NCBI GenBank assembly: GCA_964023205.1
Contig: OZ026851.1
Location: 19,413,528 to 19,477,527, forward strand
Length of the DNA stretch: 64,000 nucleotides
Direction of reading: 5' to 3'
From: Lutraria lutraria
Taxonomy: Eukaryota; Mollusca; Bivalvia; Venerida; Mactridae
Position 1 is the stretch's first letter; every line of letters starts with the position of its first letter. A model generated the notes under the pieces. The model had not been told where the DNA came from. It saw nothing but the letters and a program-made list of their open reading frames with translations, and did no database searches. This document shows positions 48,554 to 61,048 of the stretch, piece after piece. A program made the position numbers and the translations under genes.

Positions 48554-49490
48554 AACTAAAAATGTTAGACTAACTAACAAGACGTCGACTACCCAACATT
48601 CTTTTGACTAGTTAGCAAGTTGTAGACTGACTAACAATCTATAGATTTACTAACACGTTATAGACTAACTAACAATCTATAGACTTACCAACACGTTATA
48701 GACTAACTAACAATCTATAGATTTACTAACACGTTATAGACTAACTAACAATTTATAGATTTACTAACATGTTATAGATTAACTAACAATCTATAGATTT
48801 ACTAACACGTTGTAGATTAACTAACAATCTATAGATTTACTAACACGCTGTAGATAAACTAACAATCTATATATTTACTAACACGTTGTAGATTAACTAA
48901 CAATCTATAGACTTACTAACATGTTGCAAACTAGCTAACAATCTATAGACTTACTAACACGTTATTGACTAACTAACAATCTATAGATTTACTAACATGT
49001 TATAGATTAACTAACAATCTATAGATTTACTAACATGTTATAGACTAACTAACACTCTATAGACTTACTGACACGTTGTAGATTAACTAACAATCTCTAG
49101 ATTTACTAACACGTTGCAAACTAGCTAACAATCTATACACTTACTAACACGTTATAGGCTTACTAACAATCTATAGATTTACTAACACGTTGTAGATTAA
49201 CTAACAATCTCTAGATTTACTAACACGTTATAGACTAACTAACAATCTATAGATTTACTAACACGTTATAGACTAACTAACAATCTATAGATTTACTAAC
49301 ACGTTGTAGATTAACTAACAATCTATAGACTTACTAACACGTTGTAGATATACTAACAATCTATAGACTTACTAACACCTTGCAAACTAATTAACAATCT
49401 ATAGACTTACTAACAAACGATTTGATTACTAACAAACAATCTATAGACTTACTAACAAACGATTTGATTACTAACAAACTGTAGACTAAT
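48554..49490. repeat. 38-bp minisatellite array with 12-bp palindrome
   Basis: About 22 copies of ACTAACTAACAATCTATAGA then TTTACTAACACGTTATAG. The perfect palindrome AATCTATAGATT is in most units. It is more diverged than the 27-, 33- and 42-bp arrays. Confidence 0.9.
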
Positions 49491-51786
49491 CAAGTTGTAT
49501 TCCAGGTTTTACACATACTGCCTGATTAGTTCCATACTCGGGTTTTCTTATTCTTTTTCTAGACATTTATACACCATGAGACCACTTGAAAGACGCTAAG
49601 AATACTTATAACCGTGTCTTGTCAGTCAAACATTTTATATGATAGTTCGGACATAAATACAGCTTAGGAAAGGTCAACTTAAAGGTGACTGTGGGAAGTC
49701 AGTCTACGTTCGATAAATATAGATAATAATTTTATACCGAAGAAAACGGGGGTGTAGTTCTTAATGATAGAAATTTTCATTCTCATATATATTTAAGTGT
49801 CACTTTGTTTAATAATGAGGACACGAACATAACAACTTGAGAAAAGATATCTTTGTGAATGTAACATCAATTACAGCGTGATCGTCCCCTTAGTAAGGTG
49901 TTATGTCTGATTTTTTTACCAAATCACGATATCAGAACCCTAAAAAGTGTTTGAAGGAGGGAGAATAAATTATTTTATTATAGGTTAGAGCGAGTAAAAA
50001 TACACTGTTCTGCTATCTCTTTTGATGTACATATATATATACACATTTCGTATAATATTTAAAGAAACATATAATCTACATAATTATGTTAATTCAATAA
50101 ACAAGTGAAAATAAAAGATGGAAATATTAGTAAATTATCTGTTTATATATTATATATAACAGCTGATTTATATTCTCTCGTGTCCATTAGAACATAACTG
50201 TATTATTTTTCACGACTTCCAGAAAGTAATTTTTCTATTTTGGTATAAATTTCTGGTTCTCTATTTACGGACTAAGAATATTTATGTTACCAAGAGATTG
50301 TTATTAGTGCACAATTACGCAGTATATCAATTTCTGACCATCAAAGGATCGTCACGTTCATCGATCAATCTAATCAAATCTTCTTTTTGTTGAGTTCAAA
50401 ATAATTCGTCAATCGGAACACATATTCTCGGACTTTATCGTTCCTAAATACTAATCCCTAAAATTATATACATTGTAATTTCCAAATAGATTTGCGTACT
50501 TTATTTTATTCGATAATAGCTTTACATTATCTAAAATCAAGTTTCAGTGTTGAGTTAAATCCAGATTATTCGAAATGCTTGGATCCGAAAAATAATTCTA
50601 TCCATGGTATCGAATAATTCATTTCTATCTGACATACTGGTTAGAAAATGACGATTCGATCTGTGAACTGCCATTTTACATGTAGGAAAATAAAAATACA
50701 TAAATGCAACGTACAACACAAACAATTTGTTACAGGATGATGTTTTAATATGCATGTATTCGACGGTAAGAGTAAATGCATGAATGCTTTAACTGCACAA
50801 AGATACAAGGTAAAATAACATTTATATACAATCGTTTACAAATACAGTTCTACGTCTCTAGAGGGACCTGTCTTGAGCAACAACCTCCCTACAACATCAG
50901 CATGATTTGTTTATTAATTGAATCGCTCTAGAGCAACACCCTCTCAATAACAACACGATTTCACTACTCCCAAAGCGTGTTGCTTTTGAGAGGTTGTCAT
51001 TTATTTATTCACTGACGACTTAAACTATTTTTACGAATGGATCACTCTCAATGGACAGCCGTCCGTTGTTGTTTTTTGTAATATTGTAATGTAGTCGATG
51101 TATTGGTTTGGACACTGAAAACCACAGGTGCCTGATGTATCTTGTCTGACACGCCCCCACTATATAAATAATAAAAACAAGGTATGCATCCAGACGTTTT
51201 TCCATGCTCACACTGTCCCGAAATAATGACCAACTGAGAAAACAAAAGAAGGCCTATGATCAAATAAACTTTGTCAGTCAGCGCTAAAATAATTATTCTT
51301 CCTATAAAACATTTTTTTTATTTCAAAACGAACTTAAAGGCAACTTTTTATGCTCACATGATAGGTTTATGATAACGCATTGTTAAAACTTACTACTTTG
51401 GGACAACTAAATTGTCTGTCATTGTGATTCCATTGATCAGGAAATACTTGGAGAGGCCTGTCAGTTTATTTTTCAAAGAAAATGTTCTGTGTGCGTATCC
51501 TATGTGTCTGAGAGTTTGTCATTCGTAACAACTCGGGCATTTCCGTAACTGAGAAATACGCCTCATACATAAGTGACGGTTACAATTTTTGACTATTTGG
51601 TTTCCGGTCACTAGTTTTTCAATACTTGGTACTCGTTTTCATAGAATTTCAGACTTTCAAACGTGTTTATCGTTCGCGATTGAAAAAATGGGCATCAAGT
51701 TCCATTGAAAGGGAAACTGGTTGTCTCAATCGTTGGATTCCCAGGGTCAGCCATGATGGAAAGTAGCCCGTGAACAACAACAACAA
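49491..51786. other. Intergenic with one dispersed repeat
   Basis: 50860-51000 carries a bivalve dispersed repeat (GAGCAACACCCTCTCAATAA ... GTGTTGCTTTTGAGAGGTTG) related in inverted form to 57296-57440. A minus-strand frame at 51048-51263 begins with a hydrophobic signal-like stretch but has no ATG and no splice support. Nothing else was recognised. Confidence 0.4.
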
Positions 51787-51870
51787 ATGGCGGCCGGCCT
51801 ATTATATCCGGGCACTTTTTCGACAAAAGTCGAGGAGTTCCGATTGCTAGTTTGTGTCGTATCGGTCATT
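51787..51870 (+). CDS. Candidate first coding exon, unidentified
   Basis: An ATG in the context CAACAAATGGCGGCCGG opens 28 codons: MAAGLLYPGTFSTKVEEFRL, then the hydrophobic LVCVVSVI. It runs to a good donor, CATT|GTAAGC, in phase 0. A GC-rich start followed by a membrane-like segment is unlike local shadows. No downstream exon was identified, so the family is unknown and the call may be chance. Confidence 0.28.
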
Positions 51871-53540
51871 GTAAGCTATGTGATGGAACCGTTTGGATCG
51901 TAAGACTTAATCATTATATTGTCTGATTCTAAGTCCAAATTTAAAATGGACCCAGGACGAGACCACGATCTCAGACTAGACCTTCCAGGGCTCTAGATTT
52001 TATGTGACACTCCAGAATCTAATTCCCAAATTAATTTGCAGTTTTCGGACCAAAGTATACTTAATAATTGCTATTGAACATACTTATAGCCACACGTCTA
52101 GGAATGACATTCCATGTGGCTGTATGACATTGGTATAGTCAACATGGTGTTTCGTCTACACAAGTCATCCATTAAGACACACAGACAGTTTAATATATTG
52201 AATGCCACGACGTTAACTTACTATGATTTTCGCAATTCAAGTTTGATGCATAAAAGCCACTTAGTTAATAACATTGCACCCAGAGAGTTAACTTCATTTT
52301 GAAAATATTGTTTAAGCATGAAACAGAGAGCTGCATACTGTGTTTAGTGAGTTGTAAAAATTTATCGTAAAATTTATCTCTGGGTTTCTGTGAATCATAT
52401 CGATGAACATCTTTCTCGGTTACATGCCATGTAATAGTGGTGTTTCACTTTAACACGTTGATGGAAGTGTTTCAATCACCTGCAGATATTTCCCATATAC
52501 ACGTAGATATTTTACTCCTTTTTTCTTAAATCTACTGATTAAAGACATTTGCAATTAGCCCAAAATTTAAATTCAAGGGCATGTAACTAACCCCCCCCCC
52601 CCCCCCCATTTATTCGCCTAAAATGTTTCTGTTATCATAAAAAATATGCTATGATCATGCGAAGTTTAAAAAAAAACATGGAAGAGTTTTCATTTAACCT
52701 ACATGTATCGTGTGAGAAAAAAGGAAACTGTAGCAAACAACTTTAAATGTTCGAATTGGCGGACGGCTTTGTCGCCATCTTGGATTTTTCGACCCACACC
52801 AAATTGGCAGTCAGATTAGGTAACGTGAAACCTTCTGCAACATTTTGGTTGAGTGGCTTTTTGGGAAACCCCTTAATATTAAATGTGCTTCTTGAGAGAA
52901 ACTTGAGGGTATCATATAAAAATTAGCAACATTCATTTGGATTGTGACGTTTAATGTTATTGGTAAGGTATTTAGAAGCATACCCGAACACTTTGTTTCT
53001 ATATAACACACGATGGTGCCAACCAGTTTTTATCGAATTTCGGTACATTTGTATATGAAAATACGTCAGCATTATAATTCATTTTTTATTATGTATATTG
53101 TTTTGTTTAACTGTTCAATGGTAATAAAGTTCCCCAAGGTGTCGAAACTTCTCATCTGAGATGTAGACATGATCTTACGAATGCTGTATATAATTAAACA
53201 ACTGTACCATCCTGTACATGTATATTTCATCACGGACGACGTTATTAGGTAGTTTTGTATCATTTTTATCCTGGCGTCAATATTTTGAAATAACACTTCT
53301 AAACGATTACTGCATTTTACTTGTCATCCTTCCACGTGAATGTAATTCGATAGAGAAAATTGTCGATAAATAGATTCTAACAAAAACAGAAACACTCTTT
53401 AGGTATAAACGATCTTTAAGTGGTATAGGAAATAGCTTTTGATGGAGCAACGCTATTAAAATCGATCAATCGCCGTACGTAGAGTGGTGCCATTTGTCGA
53501 CATCTTGAGACGGTTCGGTCAGTATTTTATACCCTGCCTA
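51871..53540. other. No gene; dispersed repeat relative and poly-C tract
   Basis: 52560-52712 is an inverted relative of the TTAA-type MITE interior at 23105-23240 and includes a run of 17 or more C near 52591. A CAAGATGGCGAC motif lies on the minus strand near 52771. Nothing else was recognised. Confidence 0.4.
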
Positions 53541-53716
53541 TATAATCTACGGACGACTCGTGTTCCTCGGCGCGGACAAATACAACCCGACCACAGAGAA
53601 GGCGAGAATTAACCAAGGAAATAAATCCAACGAAGAATGTTGTGTTGACACATCCAAATATTCCGAGAAATAAATACTGTATCTATAACCATACTGAACT
53701 AGGAAATACTAGAGTG
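53541..53716 (+). promoter_or_regulatory. Candidate TATA promoter and non-coding first exon
   Basis: CTATATAATC at 53539-53548 precedes a GC-richer 150-bp stretch ending in a consensus donor, CTAGAGTG|GTAAGTG (GT at 53717). The stretch has no long ATG frame (its ATG is followed at once by a stop), so it would be a 5' UTR exon with TSS near 53570. The downstream gene was not identified. Confidence 0.33.
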
Positions 53717-55940
53717 GTAAGTGTTTACTTATGTGAATATCAACTTTATTATTTTTTATTTTTTATCTATTTGAATATATCATTGCAGATAATACATCTT
53801 CTATTATACGTTGATTTATTAAATTATTTAGCATTTCATCCAAATTTTTAATTTTCCTTTAATATCTTCGATCATATATTAACCAACAGTTCCAAGTAAA
53901 AAATGTATAATATTTTTTTATTATTATTATTTATCACTATTAAATGTTTTATCATAAAGTTTTCTCTATCTACGGAAATAATAAAAGCGTGAGATAGTTT
54001 GTTTAATTTTACGGGAAATATTAGTTCCCGAAACTTTACCACATTTTGATAAACGTACGTTTATGGGTCTTTTCACTGACGCATTTTTTAACTGGAATTA
54101 ATTGTCTTTTTCAATGTTTGGTAACTTTGTTTTTTCTACCATTTTCATACTAATGGTATTTTTAATTAACAAAGAACTTGTCTGTATGTAAATGTTAAGA
54201 TAACATTTTACAAAGATTTGAATATTATAAATACAATCATGCAATACAATGTATAAGTGTTATAAACAAAATGTACTAATAATATACGCGAATTTAACAG
54301 CGAAACTCGTGATCAACGAATTATTGCTTCAAAACTTTTGTGAACAAGTTTTGTTTAATATTCAAGACGTTTTCCAAGACATATAAGACTATGTCTTATA
54401 CTCTCGAATCTTTTTGTAGATACTGGATTTCTTGATAAATTAAAATATATGTATATTATTAACATTTTAATGTAATATTACAATAAATATTGAATGATGA
54501 TGATAACTAACAATAAAATTAGAATTGATGTACATGAAAAATTCAAATGATATTTTAGAGTTTGAGTAGCAGATTTCCTACAGTTAAATATGCGATTATA
54601 ACTTTATATACAACATTGTTTATCAATCTAAGGTAAGACCTGTCAGTTTCATAATATCAGATTCTATCAAACAATAAATAAATAACCATATATCCGACGA
54701 AATTGATGGATAAGATTTCAACTACAGCTAAGCATTAATTCAACAATGTAATCTAGCTATCGCAGTAATAATATATATATACTCAATCAAGTTGATTAAC
54801 TTTCTAGCTAAAATACATACTTTTAAAATGATTCAATTTACAGTAAACAATATATTTATTGTATTTATATATATGATGAACGGTTCAGAAACGGGATTAG
54901 TTAATATCCAACTAAGTCAGCATAATAAATGTTGCATCCAGGAGAGAGGTTTTTTTTTTATTTCTCTAACGAAAGTGCCAAATAAGTTTCTTCCATTGAT
55001 GATGAAATTGTAATCAAAGCTTAAGTTAGCTGATGTGAAGTTCTACAAATGGGTACAAATCATTATTATATCACGTTTACAAAGCACAAGACGCCAAAAA
55101 TGTCTGTTTTATTTCCGAGAGCATGACCTTCAACGGTATCTATAAAATGGACACACAATGCGAGATGTGTGTATATTTATGTGTTTACGGTATTCTGTAT
55201 GTGTTTGAGAATGATTTTTTATATGAGGCCTTAACCAATTAATTATCAATATTCCATCGTATCCCAAAAATGATTTAATTTAGTAAAAATGGAAACATGG
55301 ACAAAACAGATTTATCACACACATATACATACTAATTGTACCAGGGCTCCTGTCCCGCATGAATTTTGTACCACAGTACGTAACGTTTTTCAAAACTCAC
55401 TCTTCTTTCCTCTTTACTGATAGTAAAGAGATTACACCAAACGTAAACATTAGGCGTTTTGTCCTATTCAACACGACGAAGAAGAAATTCAGTCTCTTTT
55501 CTGCGAAAAAAATGTCTATTTTGTTTGGTCGAATGCGACCCTTCCACGCCACAGAATCGTGAATAATAATTCTAGATACGCGTTAAAACACGAGGGACAA
55601 AATGAAATCGCATGCTGTCCTAATATATTACGTTTTTTTACCGACTAACGCAATAAAATAATCCCGAGACATAAAACTCAACAGTTTGCGTGAAAATCAT
55701 CGCAAATGTTTTATTTTGGGCGCTATGATTTCTTATCTGAACATGCTTGGTTAGTTCCGGCAAAAAGGATACACAATTCAGTCGCTTAAATGTAAATAAA
55801 TGGAGAAGTTGAACGGGATCGTGCAATATTAAGACACAATTATTTATCAAAAATAGAAACAAATGTACGGAAATGTACATTGACATTGACATAGAATTAG
55901 GAGAATGACGAGGAACGACAACTATGGATAAAAGGTTGCT
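53717..55940. other. Very AT-rich; no gene seen
   Basis: Possibly intron of the gene started at 53.57 kb. Short frames here have no domain support. Confidence 0.4.
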
Positions 55941-56277
55941 TTAAAGCCCCACCAGCTTTTTAAATTTAGTAATACAGAACACTAGATGTAATGATAGTAA
56001 AATATAAGAAATATATTCTATTTGCTCTAAAACATTTTTACACAATGCCTTTCTTTAGCCACATCTCGTAGAAATGTCGTCAGACGTTTTTTCTTATTTT
56101 TTGCAATATCATTGAAAAAAATACTGTGCTATATTTTTATATGTACTTAGTGATTAAAAAGGAAAATTTCGGAATGTTTTTATTTGAAGTAAAAGTCAAT
56201 TTCACTGATAAGATATATTTCTAGGTAAAATAAGGCCTACTTTAATTTTATCATCCAAAATGCTAATGGGGCTTTAA
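55941..56277. mobile_element. 337-bp MITE with TTAA termini (piggyBac-like ends)
   Basis: The left end TTAAAGCCCCACCAGCTTTT and right end GCTAATGGGGCTTTAA are inverted repeats over about 19 bp, starting and ending in TTAA, the piggyBac target. The last 128 bp match the end of the element at 22964-23401. No coding content. Confidence 0.65.
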
Positions 56278-57295
56278 CCTTTTCAGGGCACTTTAAAAGT
56301 TTCAATTGTTGCACACTGTCCAATTAAAGCATTAAAACGAGAGTTGATAATCGAAATATCAACTGGCGCTAGATTAGATGCGTTTGGCCAACTAGATGTA
56401 TAGCTGGTAAGTCAACATGTGCGCCACGTGACCGCTTGGTGCCGACGCGACATAAAACCAGCATTAAAGAGTAAGTCGATACATGCGTACATATAGTCCG
56501 ACATACAATAAATGTTAGTACTTCCAGAAATAAGTTCCAAAATCGTTTAACGACAAATGTTGGTTCCATGGTGAGTACGGGTAACAATATATTTGACCAA
56601 GGAGGGTGTAACTTGACATTTTGTCTTTTGGGGTGAATAGAGATCTCTAATAATTGGTTAAAAAAATTGTATTCGGGAATATTTTTAAAAAGGATTTCTG
56701 TAGTAGAAGAATGTTTCTTATTCATATTAAATTTCTTATTTAGTTGAAATATGAACGCGAAAAGATTACATCATATTTTATTTAAAGAGGTACTAATAGA
56801 TTATAACATGGTGAGATACGTCGTACATTCAGGGTTTTTTTCTATGACAATTTAACTGAAATACTTCTCAGTGTAATCCCCGGCGAGTGGTGTAAATGAG
56901 TTTTGTTGAAGTTTACCCAAAAATAACAAAGAATGTCTTACGAATTCTAACATATGTCTAATAAATTCTAACACGTGGTCCTCCAATTTCTTATACGTAG
57001 ACTTCGTACATGACAGGTTCCTAAATTAGCCAGACAGTATTGTTAGCTGTCTGTTTGTATACAATATACTCAATGACACTGTTATATGTTCCGTCTAGCT
57101 TGCTAGTTAACAGAACACAAAATAATATTTAATTCACCATGGAGTGAGGCTTTTTATAAATTCGGCAACAAAAAGAAGTTTAAAATAATCATAACTAATG
57201 TGATACAAAATGAGACATATACGTGTATATTATATAGAAGTATACTGTAGCGAATAAGTTTTTGAATGTTCCATACAGAGATTTGAAATACAGTG
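56278..57295. other. No confident gene
   Basis: A 118-codon minus-strand frame (56369-56725) is long for this base composition but has no recognisable motif. GTAAGT and GTGAGT donors occur on the plus strand (56406, 56569). Confidence 0.35.
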
Positions 57296-57440
57296 AAATT
57301 TCTCCAAAGCAACACCCTTTGGAAGTAGTAAAATTATGTTGTCGTTGAGAGGTTGTTGCTCTTGAGAGGTCAAATTAAAAATCATGCTGTTTTTGAAGGG
57401 GGGTTGTTGCTCAACTAATGGGGCGCTCTGGAGAGGTTGA
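57296..57440. repeat. Dispersed repeat (AGAGGTTGTTGCTC family)
   Basis: CCAAAGCAACACCCTTTGG...GAGAGGTTGTTGCTC is an internally inverted sequence, related to 50860-51000. Confidence 0.5.
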
Positions 57441-57845
57441 ACTGTACATGGTTGCGCATTATTCTTATGACAACCCACTATACATCTTGGTATCGTTTGT
57501 TTCTGCACTTCGAAATATCATATTAATATAAAAAACTGTAAGCGAGAGACCTTATGAAATCAGTTATAGGGGCCTACTGCCCCTCCCCTCCCCCCTTCCG
57601 GTTCTGTGTTCATCATATTTTCTGGCACGGCAATACAATTATAAGTATTTTTCATTATTATATAAGTCTTAAAGTTTTACGTACATCATTTAATATAGCA
57701 TGGTCACTGCAGGGGTGTAGATGATAAGGAAACCACGGCAGCGCATAAATCAATATATTCCTCTCGGGTCAAGAAAGGTCAAGACTAATAAAACACCCCA
57801 AAACAACCATAGAAAAATAATCTGTTCAGCATTCGTGTACCATGG

Positions 57846-58041
57846 CTCTATGACATCAGGTTATCAGACCATCTTGTCATCATGTTATCAGACCACGTTG
57901 TCATCAGGTTAACGTTATCAGCCCACATTGTCATCGGGTTATCAGACCACATTGTCATCAGGTTAACAGACCACGTTGTCATCAGGTTATCAGACCAAGT
58001 TGTCATCAGGTTATCAGATCATATTGTCATCGGTTTATCAG
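57846..58041. repeat. 24-bp minisatellite, about eight copies
   Basis: Units of GTTGTCATCAGGTTATCAGA then CCAC, with some shortened by deletion. The following 680 bp to 58724 show no gene. Confidence 0.85.
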
Positions 58042-58724
58042 CATGCTAGAACCTTATGTCATGTCTACCTCTAGAAAATTGAGATATTCTGGATACAGTA
58101 CTATTTCATCTCCCGCATTTTTTATTCAATTATTTGTTATTTGGAGCTGCGTAATAGCGCGATACTCGACGGTAACTCATTTAATCTGACGTATGCATGT
58201 CTCGACTAGTAGGTACCTTCTGGTGATTGTTCGGGACACCAGTGAGCTGACATCGGTGATCTTAATTCTATGAAAACTGTGATCTTGTCACCCAATAGCA
58301 GAATTAAATATTATGTAATTCATTTGACCGCTCACAAATAATGTCCCCCCTCCAAAATGGTGAGAATTTGGTGAATTCAATGCAAAGTTTGTCTGACACA
58401 AACCATATCAAATTTGTCTAATGTTGGGCGCCATCTTGCCACCTTCGTCCAGAGCTCAGTGTCACGAGGTATATCATCTCTGTTATTAGACGAAATTATG
58501 TGAGCTAACATAATCAACCATTGACATATTATAGTAAGCTTTGATTATACTGAAAACAAGCTACTAGTATGTGATTACAAAATATAACACCCTGCGCACC
58601 GAGCCGCAAACAACCCAGTGAATTTACTATAAGACAGTGTAATATGTACCAGCATTGTCCCACAGAGTATGAGTTCATGACATGTCCTGTCCTTTCTTCA
58701 TGCCATATATTTTATTTTCTAGAC

Positions 58725-59216
58725 GAATTCTACTTATGAGTATTAGTTTATTGTAGCTGTTTGCGAGTATATAGTGTAGTGTCTGTTACTAGTTTTGCTA
58801 ATCCTGGTCATTTGTTTGGCTAATGGTGATGACTGAATCTATTAATAGTTGACAGGTAAGTATATCATGAAGGCATTGCCTAGATAAGTTGTTGTGAGGC
58901 TATTTGAAGTTCAATGTGGTTGTATGATAGTGCTCAGATTTATGGTGAATTCGTTAACATTTAGGGTATATTCTATTCGATTGATGTAGGGTAGATATTA
59001 CCATGTGCTTGTGAACTATATACATGAATTTATTCATTTGTCAAATACTCATGATTGTCATTATAATGTGTATTACTCATATCATATAGATATTTTATAC
59101 TCTTCTTAATGGAGGACTGAATAAAATAAACAGTCAATATCCTTTATGAAAAAAGCAACTTCATACAAAAAACATAAACCAATATGCTACTTGTTATTCG
59201 CCTACCTATAACGTTT
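58725..59216 (+). repeat. Segmental duplication, copy 1
   Basis: Collinear with 60536-61048 from TTCTAGACGAATT to CGCCTACCTATAACGTTT, roughly 85% identical by eye. Both copies keep GGCTAATGGTGATGACTGAA and a donor-like RG|GTAAGTAWATCATG. No open reading frame is shared. Confidence 0.75.
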
Positions 59217-60300
59217 TGTTATAGTTGTTCTTGTTATATCTAGGCCTATATTTCATTTATTCCTTCTTTGTTGCATTTACTAACGTCTAGCATACATTTT
59301 GCCAATGTCTTATTGAAAAATTATTCCTTTCACAATTACGAGTTTCGTTTCCCATAGCTAACTATACTTTTGTTGATAAATTGGTATATTTTGTCAGTTT
59401 CAATGCTTATATCACGTTTTATATAACGTTCCACCGAACTCCGTCCACCGTTTACTACGTCACGCAACGGTAACCATTGGTAACTCACATCTTCAGGTGA
59501 CCATATATGTACCACGCGAATGTTAAAATGGCGGAAACGCCAAGAAAGAAGCACTCAGAATGTTTTAGTTTGTTATAAAAAGAAACACTAGAGTTAAAGG
59601 TCATGTATAAAATCCAGTGATGCCATTTCTGAGATACGTTTTCTTACAAACAAAGGCATACAGAATATTGTTGATAGGCTCGCAGATCGGTCCCTAGACT
59701 TCCGATCCGATCTACGAGTCAAGAACATACCAACAGATCGAATCAGGAATCCTATACATGTACGTATATGAAAGAGAAATAGTAGCATACCTCTCATCAT
59801 AATTAAAAAAATTAATTATGTCACCATAACTTAAACATACTATTGTAAAAACAAATTCTATATACAATGTACAATGAACACTACGAACATGATATTTTCA
59901 TAATACAAGTTTTTGAAGACAGCCTTCCTGCACATCTTCAGCTGCAATACCGAAGTATTGCAAAACCTTCGAGGTATTTGTTAAATGGGAGGGCTTAATA
60001 GCCATGACAACATATCATATATGACGTCACAGCTTAAAACGAGCAGCTTTTTGCATTTTGGTCTAATATTAAAATTGTATTCAAATATTTTAGAGTATAT
60101 TTCAGTTTATTATGCATCACTCCCATTTCCAATGTAAAGTCGCCCATACCTGAGTGGGCAATACCTGAGCGGATAACACCCTGTATTATCACATGCGCAG
60201 AAATGATGCGCGTATATTAGTTCATAATCGAATCGTTTTCCGTTCATCTGAAGAGTTGTTCGTAATGAAATAGGTTTTAGATTGTACATTCTACTTGAAA
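59217..60300. other. No confident gene
   Basis: A minus-strand 72-codon frame (59336-59554) spans a TTATATAAAACG TATA-like motif, so it is more likely regulatory or chance. A plus-strand AAAATGGCGGAAACGCC gives only 16 codons. Confidence 0.35.
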
Positions 60301-60521
60301 ATGAGTATCAAGCGATGTGCCAATGTTTCTGAGGCAGTCTTGAATGCTTTAATGATAAAGATTTAAAAAGCACAGAAATATGTGAAGCCAATGGTGTAAA
60401 ACATTTCCGGATATTTCTCGGTACCGAAAATTGTGAGTTTGAAGCGCTAGAAAAAGAAAAACTTGATATGTACATTGATATGGATACTTCGTGTGTATGG
60501 ATCCAAGTCGTTGCTTATTAA
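60301..60521 (+). pseudogene. DUF3504 (Crypton-like tyrosine recombinase) N-terminal fragment, frameshifted
   Basis: The frame starting at ATG 60301 gives MSIKRCANVSEAVLNALM. A frame change near 60350 then continues FNDKDLKSTEICEANGV, KHFRIFLGTENCEFEAL and EKEKLDMYIDMD, stopping at 60519-60521. The order matches the N-terminal part of DUF3504/KIAA1958-like proteins (R-F-A-x-V-S/N-E..., LN-L, STK...V..FR.FL, ED.FE.L....LD), which derive from Crypton tyrosine recombinases. The catalytic domain is absent, so it is a dead fragment. A segmental-duplication copy starts 15 bp downstream. Confidence 0.5.
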
Positions 60522-60535
60522 ACTGTTGTGACTTC

Positions 60536-61048
60536 ATATTTTCTAGACGAATTTTAGTCATGGGTACACGTTTATTCTAGTTGTTTGTGGGTATATAGTA
60601 TAGTGTCTATTACTAGTTTGGGTAATCCTGGCCATTTGATTGGCTAATGGTGATGACTGAATCTATTCGTCTGCTCTTTTGTTAATAGTTGATAGGTAAG
60701 TAAATCATGCAGACATTGCTCTGTGACGTTGACTTAGATAAGTTGTTATGTGGCATGATATCTAAAATGCTATTTGAAGTTCAATATGGTTGTATAATAG
60801 CAGATTATGGTGAATTTGTTAACATTTAGGGTTTATTCTATATTACCATGTGCTTGTGAACTATACATACATATATGAATTAATTTGTTTGTTAAATACT
60901 CATGATTGTCAATATATCTGTATTACTGTTTTACTCACCATAATGGAGGATTTAATCAAATATACAGTCAATATCCTTTATGAAAAAAAGCAACTTCACT
61001 CAAAAAACATAAACCAATGCTTCTTGTAATTCGCCTACCTATAACGTT
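60536..61048 (+). repeat. Segmental duplication, copy 2
   Basis: Second copy of 58725-59216 at an offset of about 1.81 kb. It carries insertions such as CGTCTGCTCTTTTGTT before the donor-like site and a GACGTTGACTTAGATAAG segment, and lacks some copy-1 sequence. Confidence 0.75.

Noticed and set aside
51048..51263. Signal-peptide-like minus-strand frame
   Set aside because: It has no ATG, the acceptor is weak, and a second frame is open over the same bases.
56369..56725. 118-codon minus-strand frame
   Set aside because: It is longer than typical shadows, but no motif, signal peptide or splice support could be found. A protein search would decide.
59336..59554. 72-codon minus-strand frame
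   Set aside because: The frame has no ATG start and spans a TATA-like motif; chance or promoter sequence is more likely.
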